The notes beneath the pieces are model-generated. The model was not told the origin of the DNA. It was given only the letters and a program-made list of their open reading frames with translations, and searched no databases. A stretch of 64,000 nucleotides of DNA from a bacterium M00.F.Ca.ET.205.01.1.1 (GTDB taxonomy: Bacteria > Pseudomonadota > Alphaproteobacteria > Rhizobiales > Rhizobiaceae), in the NCBI GenBank assembly GCA_004791255.1, contig SRUQ01000005.1, positions 196,710-260,709 of the forward strand, read 5' to 3'. The number at the start of each line of letters is the position of its first letter. Position 1 is the first letter of the stretch. Both the position numbers and the translations under genes were made by a program. This document shows, piece after piece, positions 8,964 to 17,907 of the stretch.

Positions 8964-9159
8964 GTTCTTCGCCGACCGGGGTCAGCCGGTAGCCCGTCTG
9001 CTGACGCACGAACAGCGGTTCACCGATCTGCTTTTCCAGCGCGGTGACGCGTCGTCCCAGGGTAGCCGCACTGAGCCGCGTGGTTGCCGTCGCCGCGCTC
9101 AAGCCGCCCAGCCGCGCAACATCGAGAAACAACCTTAGATCGTCCCAGCCGATATCCAT
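8290..9159 (-). CDS. LysR-family transcriptional regulator, complete
   Basis: 289 residues from the ATG at 9157-9159 (MDIGWDDLRLFLDVARLGG). Residues 1-65 are the winged helix-turn-helix, with LSAATLGRRVTALEKQIGEPLF; the LysR substrate-binding domain follows. The open frame upstream of this start has no LysR homology. The 3' 674 bases are the right copy of the perfect repeat. It is divergent from the DUF1127 and aldo/keto reductase genes, which are possible targets. Confidence 0.9.
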   Translation of the reverse strand: MDIGWDDLRLFLDVARLGGLSAATATTRLSAATLGRRVTALEKQIGEPLFVRQQTGYRLTPVGEELLRRAEDVEAAMQSLTRWREGSLPDRIVRVSAGPWTSAFVSAHIGEIWTVDDGIRVEFVTTTDRVDIGRRAADIGIRSERPTEQWLAGRQSGKVAHAIYSGRHLINGIAAGLFVGVTGEGANVASARWLQAHHGDRIAVRGNNTHSVRELVAAGAGLSIFPCFVGDSDPRLVRVAQPIPELETDQWIVTHHEERHSPPVRKVANRIATLMRTHQPLFRGETPIR

Positions 9160-9245
9160 TTTGCAGAAATGAAAAACTCCTTGCGACCGTGACTGTAGCG
9201 CGAAGTGGGCATCCAGCGCAAGTATGCAGGCGTTGAAGGCATTGG

Positions 9246-9266
9246 AAAACCCCGCCTGGCGGGGCT
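9246..9266 (-). terminator. Candidate Rho-independent terminator on the minus strand
   Basis: On the minus strand CCCCGCC-A-GGCGGGG is followed directly by TTTT. It lies in the 234-base lysR/DUF1127 intergenic region, upstream of lysR, with no annotated minus-strand gene before it. It may end a short RNA or attenuate lysR. Confidence 0.45.
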
Positions 9267-9393
9267 GTGACAAGCGCCTCGGGTGGGCGGGAGCCAGGCG
9301 CAATCCTTTCGACCACGCAAGCACTTTGCGAGGATGTTTTGCGGTTTCGAGGAGCCCGGTTGCATTGGCATTCTTTGCGCAAAGGAGATAATC

Positions 9394-9549
9394 ATGTTGT
9401 ATGAATTTCGACACCGTTTCGCCCGCTGGCTTGTCTACCGCCAGACGCTTGCGCGCTTGAGGCAGGTCCCGGACAGCACACTGGCGGATGCCGGCATTTC
9501 CCGCGAAGAAATTCGCGAGCGCGCCCGCTACGCCAGCCTGCTTCGTTGA
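9394..9549 (+). CDS. DUF1127 (YjiS-like) small protein
   Basis: 51 residues with a strong ribosome-binding site (AAAGGAGA) 5 bases before the ATG. The sequence has the DUF1127 pattern: a basic amphipathic N-terminus (FRHRFARWLVYRQTLARL) followed by LADAGISREEI. Small DUF1127 proteins of alphaproteobacteria are linked to stress, RNA turnover and phosphate or carbon metabolism in some species. Its stop overlaps the upstream edge of the aldo/keto reductase leader, so the two genes are probably one transcript. Confidence 0.85.
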   Translation: MLYEFRHRFARWLVYRQTLARLRQVPDSTLADAGISREEIRERARYASLLR

Positions 9550-9560
9550 GGGAGGCGGGC

Positions 9561-10544
9561 ATGCAGATGATGGAGCTTTGGGATGGCCGCTCGGTGCCGC
9601 GCATCGGCATCGGCACCTGGGCGGCTGGTGGCGCCGCCCGCTGGAGTGACACGGCAACCATCTATGGCGAGGTCGACGACGCCAGGTCGCAAGCCGCACT
9701 GACGATGGCCTATGACATCGGCGCGCGGGTGTTCGACACGGCTGCCGCCTATGGCGCCGGCAATGCCGAGCTGATCCTCGGGCGGGCGTTGAAGGGCAAG
9801 GACGAAGCCGTCATCGTCACCAAGGTCGGCTATTTCGGCGATCCCGAGACGCGCAAGATCGCTCCCGAGGATGCCTCTGCCGCGGCGATCCGGACATCGA
9901 TCGACAATTCGCGGCAGCGACTGCAGCGCGATTGTATCGACGTCGCGCTGCTGCATATCAACGAGTATCCGATCGAACGCGCCGGCGAGGTGTTCGATAC
10001 ACTCGGAATGCTGCAGCTGGAGGGCAAGATCGGCGGCTTCGGCTGGAGCACCGATCACCACGAACGGCTTGCCGCCTACGCGCCGCGCGAGGGATTCGTC
10101 GCCGTAGAGAACGACTTCAATGTGTTTGCCCCGGCGAACGGGCTGATGGCCGTTGCGGCGCGCGAGAACCTCGTCTCGTTCAGCCGGCTGCCGCTGGCAA
10201 TGGGTCTGCTCACCGGCAAATACACGCCGGCCACCAAGCTGCCCGCCGATGACGTGCGCGGCGGGAATGCCGAATGGATGATGTTTTTCAGGGACGGCGT
10301 CGCCAACCCGCAATATCTCTCGAGGCTCGCGGCAATCCGCGACCTGCTCACCTCGGGCGGACGCACGCTTGCGCAGGGCGCACTCGGCTGGATCCTCGCC
10401 AGGTCGGCGATCGCCTTGCCGGTTCCGGGCTTCACGCGGCCCGAGCAGATCGAGGATAATCTCGGTGCGCTGGAAAGAGGCCCGCTGCCGGCATCGGTGA
10501 TGGCCGAGATCGGCGGCGTGCTGAATATTACCGAGACCGCCTAG
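9561..10544 (+). CDS. Aldo/keto reductase
   Basis: 327 residues from the ATG at 9561, which has GGGAGGCGGGC in front of it; a TTG 15 bases upstream is unlikely. The NADPH-dependent AKR tetrad is visible: Asp and Tyr in VFDTAAAYG, Lys in VTKVGYFG and His in LLHINEY. The C-terminal [22 protein letters not shown] is the usual cofactor-binding end. It lies 11 bases after the DUF1127 gene and opposite the LysR gene. The substrate is unknown. Confidence 0.88.
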   Translation: MQMMELWDGRSVPRIGIGTWAAGGAARWSDTATIYGEVDDARSQAALTMAYDIGARVFDTAAAYGAGNAELILGRALKGKDEAVIVTKVGYFGDPETRKIAPEDASAAAIRTSIDNSRQRLQRDCIDVALLHINEYPIERAGEVFDTLGMLQLEGKIGGFGWSTDHHERLAAYAPREGFVAVENDFNVFAPANGLMAVAARENLVSFSRLPLAMGLLTGKYTPATKLPADDVRGGNAEWMMFFRDGVANPQYLSRLAAIRDLLTSGGRTLAQGALGWILARSAIALPVPGFTRPEQIEDNLGALERGPLPASVMAEIGGVLNITETA

Positions 10545-10693
10545 TGTAGCGGTTCTGAGCGCGCCGAGCGCCGCTCGAATTCATAGGGACGTTCGAGCCG
10601 CAACTCGTCCACCTTGGCCAGCACCGGGTCGCTGCCCAATTGCTCCAGTATCTCCAGCGATGTGCCGACGATGTCCTTTATGCATCCTGACTG
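10544..10693 (-). pseudogene. Possible C-terminal gene remnant
   Basis: A 50-codon open stretch runs between in-frame stops at 10694-10696 and 10541-10543 on the minus strand, with no start codon. It reads like real protein ([20 protein letters not shown]). I do not recognise the family. The short, startless frame suggests the tail of a deleted gene. It may also be chance. Confidence 0.25.
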
Positions 10694-10740
10694 CTAGGCT
10701 AGAAATCACTGGGTCACCAAGCGCGCAAGGGAGATATCAA

Positions 10741-11166
10741 ATGGAGTTTTCCAGCGTGAACGATGGACCCAGGCTCCTTTCGGAAATCGCCAGCTATCAT
10801 GCGCATGTCTACTACGACCGAATGACGACGCGTCCGGTTGCGGAGGAACTGCGCGCCATGATCGGGGAACGTTTTCTGGTGAGATTGGGGAATTGGCATG
10901 ACGAGAAGGTCGGGCCGCATGACCAACCGATGTTTCAGGTCTCATTCGCAAACGATGTTTTCGCCACCCTCGTGCCGTGGCTGATGCTAAACCACCGTGG
11001 CTTGAGCATCCTCGTCCATCCGAACACCACAAACCCGCGGCGGGATCATCTGATTGACCCAATCTGGATAGGCAAGCCATTGCTCGTTCATGGTGAGGAC
11101 CTTCCGGACGACCATGAAGCCGAGGAGGCGTTGGTTCCCAACACCACGCCGACCGTCACGGCCTGA
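10741..11166 (+). CDS. DOPA 4,5-dioxygenase-family protein
   Basis: 141 residues from the ATG at 10741, preceded by AAGGGAGATATCAA. Family markers are [12 protein letters not shown] near the N-terminus (the HxH of DOPA dioxygenases) and a later LSILVHPNT segment with a conserved His. Plant and fungal relatives cleave the DOPA ring extradiolically. The bacterial members are mostly uncharacterised, so the activity here is inferred only from the fold. It stands alone between convergent and divergent neighbours. Confidence 0.82.
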   Translation: MEFSSVNDGPRLLSEIASYHAHVYYDRMTTRPVAEELRAMIGERFLVRLGNWHDEKVGPHDQPMFQVSFANDVFATLVPWLMLNHRGLSILVHPNTTNPRRDHLIDPIWIGKPLLVHGEDLPDDHEAEEALVPNTTPTVTA

Positions 11167-11169
11167 AAG

Positions 11170-11189
11170 GCCTGACCCTGGCGTCAGGC
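11170..11189 (+). terminator. Hairpin after the DOPA-dioxygenase gene
   Basis: GCCTGAC-CCTGGC-GTCAGGC, a perfect 7-bp stem, starts 4 bases after the stop codon. There is no immediate T run, so termination is possible but not certain. Confidence 0.4.
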
Positions 11190-11259
11190 GTGCCCGTTGA
11201 AGTGTTGTTTTCGACCGGCAGCCGAACCGTGCTGTCCTATCTCGTGAAACCTTGGCCGA

Positions 11260-12867
11260 TCAGATCGCGCGGGCGTTCCCGGAGGAATGAAGGATAAAAT
11301 CGGCGCAGCGGTCGCCGATCATGATCGCCGGCGCGTTGGTGTTGCCGCTGGTCAGGCGCGGCATGATCGAAGCATCCGCGATGCGCAGCCTGGGCACGCC
11401 GCGCACGCGAAGTTGCGGGTCGACCACCGCATCTTCATCCATTCCCATCCGGCAGGTGCCGCAGGGATGGTAGACGGTTTTGGCGTGGCGGATGATGTGG
11501 TCGACGATCGCCGCGTCGGCGAGGTCGTCGGACTTGCCCGGCGCCAGCTCCTCGGCGACGACCTCGCGCAGCGCCGGCTGGCGCAGGATGGCGCGCGCCA
11601 CCTTCATGCCCGCCAGCAACAAAGCGAGATCATTGGCATGCGACAGGAAGCCGGTGGTGAAACGGATCGGGTCGCCCGCATCGCGGGAGCGCAGAAGCAC
11701 CGAACCGCGCGACTTCGGCCGCAGCACGCATGGGTTCAGTTCCATGCCGTGGCGTTCGACCGAGCCGTGCTCGGCGTTTTCGATCATCACCGGCAGCACA
11801 TGGAACTGCACGTCGGGCCGGCCGTCGCCGTCAGTGTCGAAGAAGCCGCCGCTCTCGACGACGTTGGAGGTGAGCAGGCCGCGGCGGAACAGCAGATATT
11901 CGATGCCGTGGCGCAGCGCCTTCAGTCCGCGATCCTCGCCGAGCAGCGAGATCGGCTTGCGCGTCAGCGCGTAGAGGGGAGCGGCGACATGGTCCTGCAG
12001 GTCCCGGCCGACCGCCGGCATGTCGCGAATGACGGGAATGCCCATCTCGGCGAGATGCGCGGCCGGACCGAGGCCGGAAAGCATCATCAGCTTCGGCGTG
12101 GCGAGCGCGCCGGCGGCGAGGATGATTTCGCCCTTCGCCGAGGCTGTATGGCTCTGCCCGTCCGGCGTCGTGTAGGTCAGGCCGGTCGCCGCACCGTTCT
12201 CCAGCGTCAGCCCGGTCACCAGCGCATCGGTGACGATTTTGAGATTGGCATTGCCGGCGAGGGGCCGCAAAAACACCTTGGCTGCCGATTGCCGTTCACC
12301 GTTCGCGGTCGTCGTCTGGTAGAAGCCGACGCCTTCCTGATGCTCGCCGTTGAAGTCATCATTGTAGCGGTAGCCGGCCTGCTGCGCAGCCTTGATATAG
12401 GCAAGCGACAGCGGATGACGATAGCGCGGATCGGAGACAGGCAGCGGTCCGGCATTGCCGTGCCATTCGCCGGCCAGCCGTTCGTTTCGCTCCAGCCGCG
12501 TGAAGACCGGCAGTACGTCGTCCCAGCCCCAGCCGGGGCAGCCAAGGTCGCGCCAGCCGTCATAGTCCTGTGGCTGGCCCCTGACATAGAGCATGGCGTT
12601 GATCGACGAGCCGCCGCCGAGCGTGCGCCCTTGCGGGATCGGCAGCGAGCGGCCACCGACGCTGGGCTCCGGCTCCGACTGATAAATCCAGCTGCGCGCC
12701 GTGCCGATCACCTTGGCAAAGGTGGCGGGCATGTCGATGAAGCACGTGTTGTCGGCCGGACCCGCCTCGACGACCAGTACTCGCTTGCCCGCCGTGACCA
12801 GCCGGTTCGCCACCGTGCAGCCGGCCGATCCAGCGCCGGCGACAATGTAATCGTAAATCTCCATCAT
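11260..12867 (-). CDS. GMC-family alcohol (choline-type) dehydrogenase
   Basis: 535 residues from the ATG at 12865-12867 ([19 protein letters not shown]). The FAD-binding GAGSAG is at the N-terminus. The C-terminal GMC signature contains [10 protein letters not shown] and [14 protein letters not shown], which carry the catalytic His/Asn pair. It begins 5 bases after the stop of the aldehyde dehydrogenase gene, so alcohol to aldehyde to acid oxidation by the pair is likely. It resembles BetA, but no betaine-specific context (BetI, choline transporter) is present, so I do not name it betA. Confidence 0.87.
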   Translation of the reverse strand: MMEIYDYIVAGAGSAGCTVANRLVTAGKRVLVVEAGPADNTCFIDMPATFAKVIGTARSWIYQSEPEPSVGGRSLPIPQGRTLGGGSSINAMLYVRGQPQDYDGWRDLGCPGWGWDDVLPVFTRLERNERLAGEWHGNAGPLPVSDPRYRHPLSLAYIKAAQQAGYRYNDDFNGEHQEGVGFYQTTTANGERQSAAKVFLRPLAGNANLKIVTDALVTGLTLENGAATGLTYTTPDGQSHTASAKGEIILAAGALATPKLMMLSGLGPAAHLAEMGIPVIRDMPAVGRDLQDHVAAPLYALTRKPISLLGEDRGLKALRHGIEYLLFRRGLLTSNVVESGGFFDTDGDGRPDVQFHVLPVMIENAEHGSVERHGMELNPCVLRPKSRGSVLLRSRDAGDPIRFTTGFLSHANDLALLLAGMKVARAILRQPALREVVAEELAPGKSDDLADAAIVDHIIRHAKTVYHPCGTCRMGMDEDAVVDPQLRVRGVPRLRIADASIMPRLTSGNTNAPAIMIGDRCADFILHSSGNARAI

Positions 12868-12872
12868 ATCGG

Positions 12873-14375
12873 TCAGGCGTAGCGCATGATGGCGGTCTTG
12901 GTCTCGAGGTAACCCTCGATCGCCGCGCGGCCATGCTCGCGGCCGATGCCGGACTGCTTGAAGCCGCCGAAGGGGGCTGCCGGGTCGAGTGTGTTGTGCG
13001 AATTGACCCATACCGTGCCGGCCTTGAGGCCGTGGATTGCCGTCATCGCCTTGCCCATGTCGCGGGTCCAGATCGAGGCCGACAGGCCGTAGCGCGTGTC
13101 GTTGGCAATGCGGATAGCGTCGTCGAGATCGGCGACCGGCATCGCCGCCACCACCGGTCCGAACACCTCCTCGCGCACGATCTCCATGTCAGGCCGGACG
13201 TGATGCAGGATGGTCGGCGCCACATAGTGCCCCTTGGCCGGAACCGCTCGCGCACCGCTGACGCGTTCGACACCTGCCGCGAGGCTTCGTTCGACAAAAC
13301 CCTGCACGCTGTTGCGGTGCTTGGCCGAGACCAGCGGGTTGATCTGCGCGTCGGCGTCGCGGCCGGCGCCCATCGTCATGCCGTCGGCGATCTCGGCCAG
13401 CCGTGCCAGGGTGCGGTCGTAGATCGACTTCTCGATCAGCAGCCGCGCCGCCGATGTGCAGACCTGGCCCTGGTTGAAGAACATGCCGAGCCCGGCAAGC
13501 AGCGGCTCGATGCCGTCTTCCATGTCGGACAACAGGATCATCGGCGATTTCGAACCGAGCTCCAGCGTGAAGCGCGCGACACGGTCGACCGCGGCATGGC
13601 CGACACGTTTCCCTATTTCCGTCGAGCCGGTGAAGGTCAGCTTGTCGATGCCGGGATGGCGGATCAGCGCCTCCCCGGTGACAGCGCCGCTGCCGGTGAC
13701 GATGTTGACGACGCCGGGCGGGAAGCCAACCGCCTCGATCAGTTCGGCGAGCCTGAGCAGCCCGAGCGGCGTTTCCTGCGGCGGCTTCAGCACCACCGTG
13801 CAGCCGCAGGCGAGCGCCGGGGCGATCTTCCACATGCCGATCAAGAGCGGAAAATTCCATGGCACGATGGCGCCGACGACGCCGACCGGTTCCATGACGG
13901 TCATCGCATGGTGCTTGGCGCCGGGCGGCACCGGGATCGAGACCTGGAAGGTCGAGCCTTCGATCTTGGTCGCCCAGCCGGCATAGTAGCGCAGCCAGTC
14001 GACTGTGCCGCCGGCGCTCAGCATGCGGGCGACGCCAAGCGACTTGCCGTTTTCGATGCTCTCGATCTCGGCCAGAAGGTCGGCATCGGCCTCGACCGCG
14101 TCGGCAAGCCTCAGCATCAGGTTCTGGCGATCAACCGGCCGCATCGACGCCCATCGGCCTTCGAGCGCCGCGCGGGCAGCGCGCACCGCCTGGTCGACGA
14201 GTTCCGGGCCGCTTTCCGCCACATGCGCGACGATCTCACCGGAGGCGGAGTCGTCAACGGCGAGTCCGTCACCGGCGAGGCCATCGACAAAGCGGCCATT
14301 GATGAAAGGCCGGTGCGAGCGTGCCAGGAATGCGGCGGCAGCAGTGCTGATCGGCGGCACGGTTCTCTCGTTCAC
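12873..14375 (-). CDS. NAD(P)-dependent aldehyde dehydrogenase
   Basis: 500 residues, the usual ALDH length. The general base Glu is in FTLELGSKSP and the nucleophile Cys is in NQGQVCTSAAR. The start is GTG at 14373-14375 with GGAGGA just upstream. The sequence ATGGCGTGA overlaps it, forming a two-codon ORF whose stop overlaps the GTG. It is first in a two-gene operon with the GMC dehydrogenase and would oxidise the aldehyde that enzyme makes. The substrate is unknown. Confidence 0.88.
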   Translation of the reverse strand: MNERTVPPISTAAAAFLARSHRPFINGRFVDGLAGDGLAVDDSASGEIVAHVAESGPELVDQAVRAARAALEGRWASMRPVDRQNLMLRLADAVEADADLLAEIESIENGKSLGVARMLSAGGTVDWLRYYAGWATKIEGSTFQVSIPVPPGAKHHAMTVMEPVGVVGAIVPWNFPLLIGMWKIAPALACGCTVVLKPPQETPLGLLRLAELIEAVGFPPGVVNIVTGSGAVTGEALIRHPGIDKLTFTGSTEIGKRVGHAAVDRVARFTLELGSKSPMILLSDMEDGIEPLLAGLGMFFNQGQVCTSAARLLIEKSIYDRTLARLAEIADGMTMGAGRDADAQINPLVSAKHRNSVQGFVERSLAAGVERVSGARAVPAKGHYVAPTILHHVRPDMEIVREEVFGPVVAAMPVADLDDAIRIANDTRYGLSASIWTRDMGKAMTAIHGLKAGTVWVNSHNTLDPAAPFGGFKQSGIGREHGRAAIEGYLETKTAIMRYA

Positions 14376-14458
14376 GCCATTCCTCCTCGAAAATCCGATG
14401 AACAGTTCCGGGAGGGTTAGGGAGCGGGCCGCCGTGCTTCAAGCCGCTGCGGGCGCGA

Positions 14459-14500
14459 GTGCGCTTTCAGTCAAAACAAAGTTCCCGCTCGGACAAGACG
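14459..14500. repeat. 42-bp intergenic repeat, copy 1
   Basis: It matches 16175-16216 in 40 of 42 positions, in the same orientation. The core is TCAGTCAAAACAAAGTTCCC followed by a GCTCGGACAAGACG-like end. It lies upstream of the membrane-protein gene. Confidence 0.85.
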
Positions 14501-14581
14501 GCTCGCCTTTGACCAATCAAGATTGGACAACGAGATCGGCCACTCGGGCACGTTCTTGATCGGTCTTGGAGGCGGCGGCGG

Positions 14582-15481
14582 TTGAGCGCGATTCTCGGCA
14601 ATGCGATGGTCATCACGGCGGCACTGCCGCTGCTGCTTGGCATTGTCCTGGCCCTGCTTTCACGGTTTGCCGTGGCGGCGTCGTCGCCAGTGCTCACGCT
14701 GCTTTGGGCAGCACTGCTTCTGTTCTTCTATTGCGACACGCTCGGCCCGCCCGTCATGCCGCCGGTCGCCGCCAGCCAGAAGCTGATCTATCTCGCGTTT
14801 GCCGGCATTTTCATTGGTCTGCTGCCTGAGCGGATCCTGGCAGGCCGGACGGCAAGCGCTCTCGCCGTTGTTGCCCTGGCCACGGCATTTTTGTGGCTCG
14901 GCTGGCGTCGCATTGCCGGCGGCTCCCTCGACATGCCGATGATCGCAGCACTTGCGGTTGCCCTGCTGGCACTCATCGGTGCGGCGATGCTCACCGCGCA
15001 GCCATCCTCGCCATCGCTTTCGGCGGAAGAGCCGTTCCTGGCGCCGGCGGCTGCGCTGTCCCTGTCGCTCTCCGGCGCCATCGTCTCGGTGCTTGGCGCC
15101 TCGATCGTCACCGGACAACTGCTCGGCTCCCTCGCCGCGCTGACCGGCGGCTGGTGTCTTGTCCAGTATCTCGCGACATTGCGCGGTGGCGCAGCCTCCG
15201 CGTGGAGCAAAGGCGTTGAATTCCTGCTGCTCTTCGCCGCCGCCACGGTGCTGATCCAGATTGCGCTGCTGGCGCCGAAGGCCAATCCTTTGGCCCTCAT
15301 CCTGTCATCCTTGCCGCCGCTCGCGGCCGTGCTCATGCGCGGCCGGCTGCAAGGCCTGCTTCCCGGCGCTCGGTCCTTGCGGCCGCTGATTGCCGGTCTC
15401 CTGATCGCCCTTCCGGCGATGCTGGCCATCGTGACGGCGATCGTCTGGGCGCCGCACGGGGCCGCGCTTGGCTTTTCCTGA
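14582..15481 (+). CDS. Polytopic membrane protein of unknown function
   Basis: 299 residues, strongly hydrophobic, with about nine predicted membrane segments rich in Ala and Leu. The start is TTG at 14582 with GGAGG 9 bases upstream; an in-frame ATG lies 8 codons later. I do not recognise a family or any catalytic motif. It is 34 bases before the YceI gene on the same strand, and both are bracketed by the two copies of the 42-bp repeat. A transport or envelope role is possible but not shown. Confidence 0.7.
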   Translation: MSAILGNAMVITAALPLLLGIVLALLSRFAVAASSPVLTLLWAALLLFFYCDTLGPPVMPPVAASQKLIYLAFAGIFIGLLPERILAGRTASALAVVALATAFLWLGWRRIAGGSLDMPMIAALAVALLALIGAAMLTAQPSSPSLSAEEPFLAPAAALSLSLSGAIVSVLGASIVTGQLLGSLAALTGGWCLVQYLATLRGGAASAWSKGVEFLLLFAAATVLIQIALLAPKANPLALILSSLPPLAAVLMRGRLQGLLPGARSLRPLIAGLLIALPAMLAIVTAIVWAPHGAALGFS

Positions 15482-15515
15482 GCCGTTCCAACAACCAACA
15501 AATAGGGAGAGATAT

Positions 15516-16103
15516 GTGAGGACGAAGAAACTGATTGCCGCGCTCGCTTTCGCCGGCGCCTCGATGCTGGCATCGGCCGCCTATGCCGACAATTACGAGA
15601 TCGACGGCCAGCACGCCTGGGTCACTTTCACCATCAAGCACGGCATCTACAGCATCGCCCACGGCCAGTTCGACGCCGTCAAGGGCGCGATCGTGATGGA
15701 CAAGGCTGACGTCACCAAGAGCAGCGTCAAGGCGGAGCTCGACGTCGGCTCCATCCACACCGCTTTCGACCAGCGCGACAGCGACCTGAAGGGGCCTGAT
15801 TTCTTCAACGCCGCCGAATTCCCGGCGATCAGCTTCGAGAGCACCAAGGTCGAAAAGGTCGACGACAAGACCGGCAAGGTCACCGGCAATCTCACCATCA
15901 GCGGCGTCAGCAAGGAGATCACGCTCGACGTCAAGCTGCTCAACGAGGCGCCGGCGCCGTGGGATGCGACGCTGACCAAGGCGGCCTTCAGTGCCACCGG
16001 CAAGGTGAGCGCGGCGGACTTCCCTATGGCCAAGGCCGCCGACGGGTTTGGCCTCGGGCCTGAAGTGGACATCGCCATCGATCTGGAAGCGATCAAGAAG
16101 TAG
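15516..16103 (+). CDS. YceI-family periplasmic lipid-binding-like protein
   Basis: 195 residues starting with GTG at 15516, preceded by AGGGAGA. The N-terminal signal peptide (MRTKKLIAALAFAGASMLAS) ends at AYA-D. The mature part begins YEIDGQHAWVTFTIKH and has the YceI lipocalin-like features SIHTAFDQRDSDLKGPDFF and ITLDVKLLN. Known homologues bind polyisoprenoids. An ATG at 15514 is followed at once by TGA and overlaps the GTG, giving a start-stop element on the initiation site. Confidence 0.88.
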   Translation: MRTKKLIAALAFAGASMLASAAYADNYEIDGQHAWVTFTIKHGIYSIAHGQFDAVKGAIVMDKADVTKSSVKAELDVGSIHTAFDQRDSDLKGPDFFNAAEFPAISFESTKVEKVDDKTGKVTGNLTISGVSKEITLDVKLLNEAPAPWDATLTKAAFSATGKVSAADFPMAKAADGFGLGPEVDIAIDLEAIKK

Positions 16104-16128
16104 GCCGCCACGGTCAACCGTGGTGGCC
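16103..16128 (+). terminator. Hairpin at the end of the YceI gene
   Basis: GGCCGCCACGG-TCAA-CCGTGGTGGCC gives an 11-bp stem with one G-T pair, starting at the stop codon. No T run follows, so it may stabilise the RNA rather than end it. Confidence 0.5.
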
Positions 16129-16174
16129 GCCGCGCGGCCGACAGGTCGCGCGGCGTTCGCAAGGCGGCGCCGAA

Positions 16175-16216
16175 GTGCGCTCTCAGTCAAAACAAAGTTC
16201 CCACTCGGACAAGACG
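16175..16216. repeat. 42-bp intergenic repeat, copy 2
   Basis: It differs from 14459-14500 at two positions only (a T-to-C and a G-to-A change). It is placed before the SDR gene, so the two copies flank the membrane-protein and YceI genes. Confidence 0.85.
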
Positions 16217-16293
16217 CGGAACGGCCCCCGGCGCACTATCCCTGACGAAGATCGGCCCGTAGCCGGCGCCACAGCACCAATCGGGATGGACCA

Positions 16294-17082
16294 ATGAGAT
16301 TTTCCGGCAAGACGGCATTCATCACCGGAGGTGGTACCGGCATCGGCGCGGCCGTCGCCCGGCGCATGGCGGCCGACGGCGCCAGGGTGGTGCTGATGGG
16401 CCGGCGGCGCGAGCCGCTCGAGGCCGTCACCAGGGATATTGGCGGGCTGGTGGTGCAGGGCGATGCGGCCGACGCCAAATCCGTACGCGCGGCCCTTGCG
16501 CAAGTGCATGACAAATTCGGACCGGTCGACATCCTCGTCGCCAACGCCGGCGGCCACGGCGTCGGCCCGACCGTATCGATGAGCGACGAGACCTGGGCGC
16601 TGGCGACGCGCCTTAACCTCGACACCACTTTCGTCTGCGCCCGCGAGTGCCTGCCGGACCTGATCGCGCAGAAGGGCAACATCGTGGTCATCGCTTCGAT
16701 CGCCGGCCTGTTCGCCGGGCCGGCGGCGGCCGGCTACGTGACCATGAAGCACGCCTGCGTCGGCCTCGGCAAATCGCTGGCGCGAGACTATGGCCGCCAG
16801 GGCGTGCGCACCAACATCATCTGCCCCGGCTGGGTTGCGACCGACATGGCCGACGAGCAGATGCAGGTCGTCGTCGAAAAACATGGCCTCGGTTCCATCG
16901 AGGAAGCCTATCGCCTGGTGACCAGGGACGTACCGCTCGGCCGCCCGGCGACTCCTGAAGAAGTGTCCAACGTCATCTGCTTCGTAGCCTCGGGCGAGGC
17001 GGCGATGATGAACGGTTCGATCCTGACCATCGATGGCGGCGCCACCGTCGTCGATCTGCCAACGCTGGCTTTTGCCGATTGA
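16294..17082 (+). CDS. Short-chain dehydrogenase/reductase
   Basis: 262 residues, classical SDR length. The NAD(P)-binding motif TGGGTGIG is at ~11-18 and NAGG near 83. The catalytic Ser is in VIASIAG and the pair is YVTMK. It is the first gene of a run that continues with MoaF-like and SnoaL-like proteins and then an ABC transporter. The catabolic substrate is probably what that transporter imports; its identity is unknown. Confidence 0.88.
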   Translation: MRFSGKTAFITGGGTGIGAAVARRMAADGARVVLMGRRREPLEAVTRDIGGLVVQGDAADAKSVRAALAQVHDKFGPVDILVANAGGHGVGPTVSMSDETWALATRLNLDTTFVCARECLPDLIAQKGNIVVIASIAGLFAGPAAAGYVTMKHACVGLGKSLARDYGRQGVRTNIICPGWVATDMADEQMQVVVEKHGLGSIEEAYRLVTRDVPLGRPATPEEVSNVICFVASGEAAMMNGSILTIDGGATVVDLPTLAFAD

Positions 17083-17095
17083 TTTGGAGATGGCG

Positions 17096-17890
17096 ATGAA
17101 CGACCAGAACAGACCCGCCGACTGGAAGCACTTCGACGATTTCGCCGCCGGCATCGCCACCAACCGGCTGCCGACGACGGAAGCGCTGCGCGGCCAGACC
17201 TTCAAGATCACGCTGAACACCGGCCGCGTCATCGATCTCGCCTTCACATCGGCCGACACCGTGGCCTGGAGCGAGGGAAGCGACGCCGGCGCCGACTGGT
17301 ACGAAGCGCTGGAAGTCGCGCCGCAAGTCTTCTTCATCAACATGGTTTTCGCCACGCGGCCGACGCAGGACGAGGCCTTCATCGTCGATACCGGCACGCG
17401 CCGCGTGCTCTCGGTGCGCGAGCGGGTTCGCGAGCCCGGCGAGGCGCCCGGCGAGCCGCGCGTCGCGCAGGTCTATTCGGCGGGCGTGCTCGGCGATCCC
17501 TCGGTTCCGCCTGCCGGTACCGAGCCGGCGCCAACGCGCGACCTGATCGGGCTCACCGCGCATTACACGTACAGTCCCAACCACGTCTACGAGCACATCT
17601 ATCTGAGCTCTGAACGCTATGCCTGGCAGAACCTCGTCGGCATCCAGCGCGGCCATGGCGACGTCGATCTCGCCACCACCTGGAAGTTCGACGACAGGCT
17701 TTATGTCTTCGGCTTCCGCGAGTTCATCATCCCAGTCGCTTCGCTGTTTTTCTACAACTGGGACACGATGCGCTCGACCGGCAAATTCCTTGGCGTGACC
17801 AGCCAGGGCAAGGTCGAAAACAAGCCGGCCGGCGCCTTCATCGAGAAGAAGTCCACAACAGTCTACGACCCGGGCAAGGCCCCCGTCTGA
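17096..17890 (+). CDS. MoaF-like protein
   Basis: 264 residues. The ATG at 17096 is better spaced from GGAG than the ATG six bases earlier. The sequence fits the two-domain MoaF family (lipocalin-like), with LRGQTFKITLNTGRVIDLAF in the first half and LYVFGFREFIIPVASLFFYN in the second. The family name comes from a monoamine-regulated Klebsiella gene; the biochemical role is unclear. It starts 13 bases after the SDR gene and appears to be part of the same operon. Confidence 0.72.
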   Translation: MNDQNRPADWKHFDDFAAGIATNRLPTTEALRGQTFKITLNTGRVIDLAFTSADTVAWSEGSDAGADWYEALEVAPQVFFINMVFATRPTQDEAFIVDTGTRRVLSVRERVREPGEAPGEPRVAQVYSAGVLGDPSVPPAGTEPAPTRDLIGLTAHYTYSPNHVYEHIYLSSERYAWQNLVGIQRGHGDVDLATTWKFDDRLYVFGFREFIIPVASLFFYNWDTMRSTGKFLGVTSQGKVENKPAGAFIEKKSTTVYDPGKAPV

Positions 17891-17907
17891 GCAAGCAGGT
17901 GAATGGC

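Noticed and set aside
11260..14375. betA-betB choline oxidation operon
   Set aside because: The GMC and ALDH families fit, but there is no betI, no choline transporter and no betaine-aldehyde-specific feature that I can point to.
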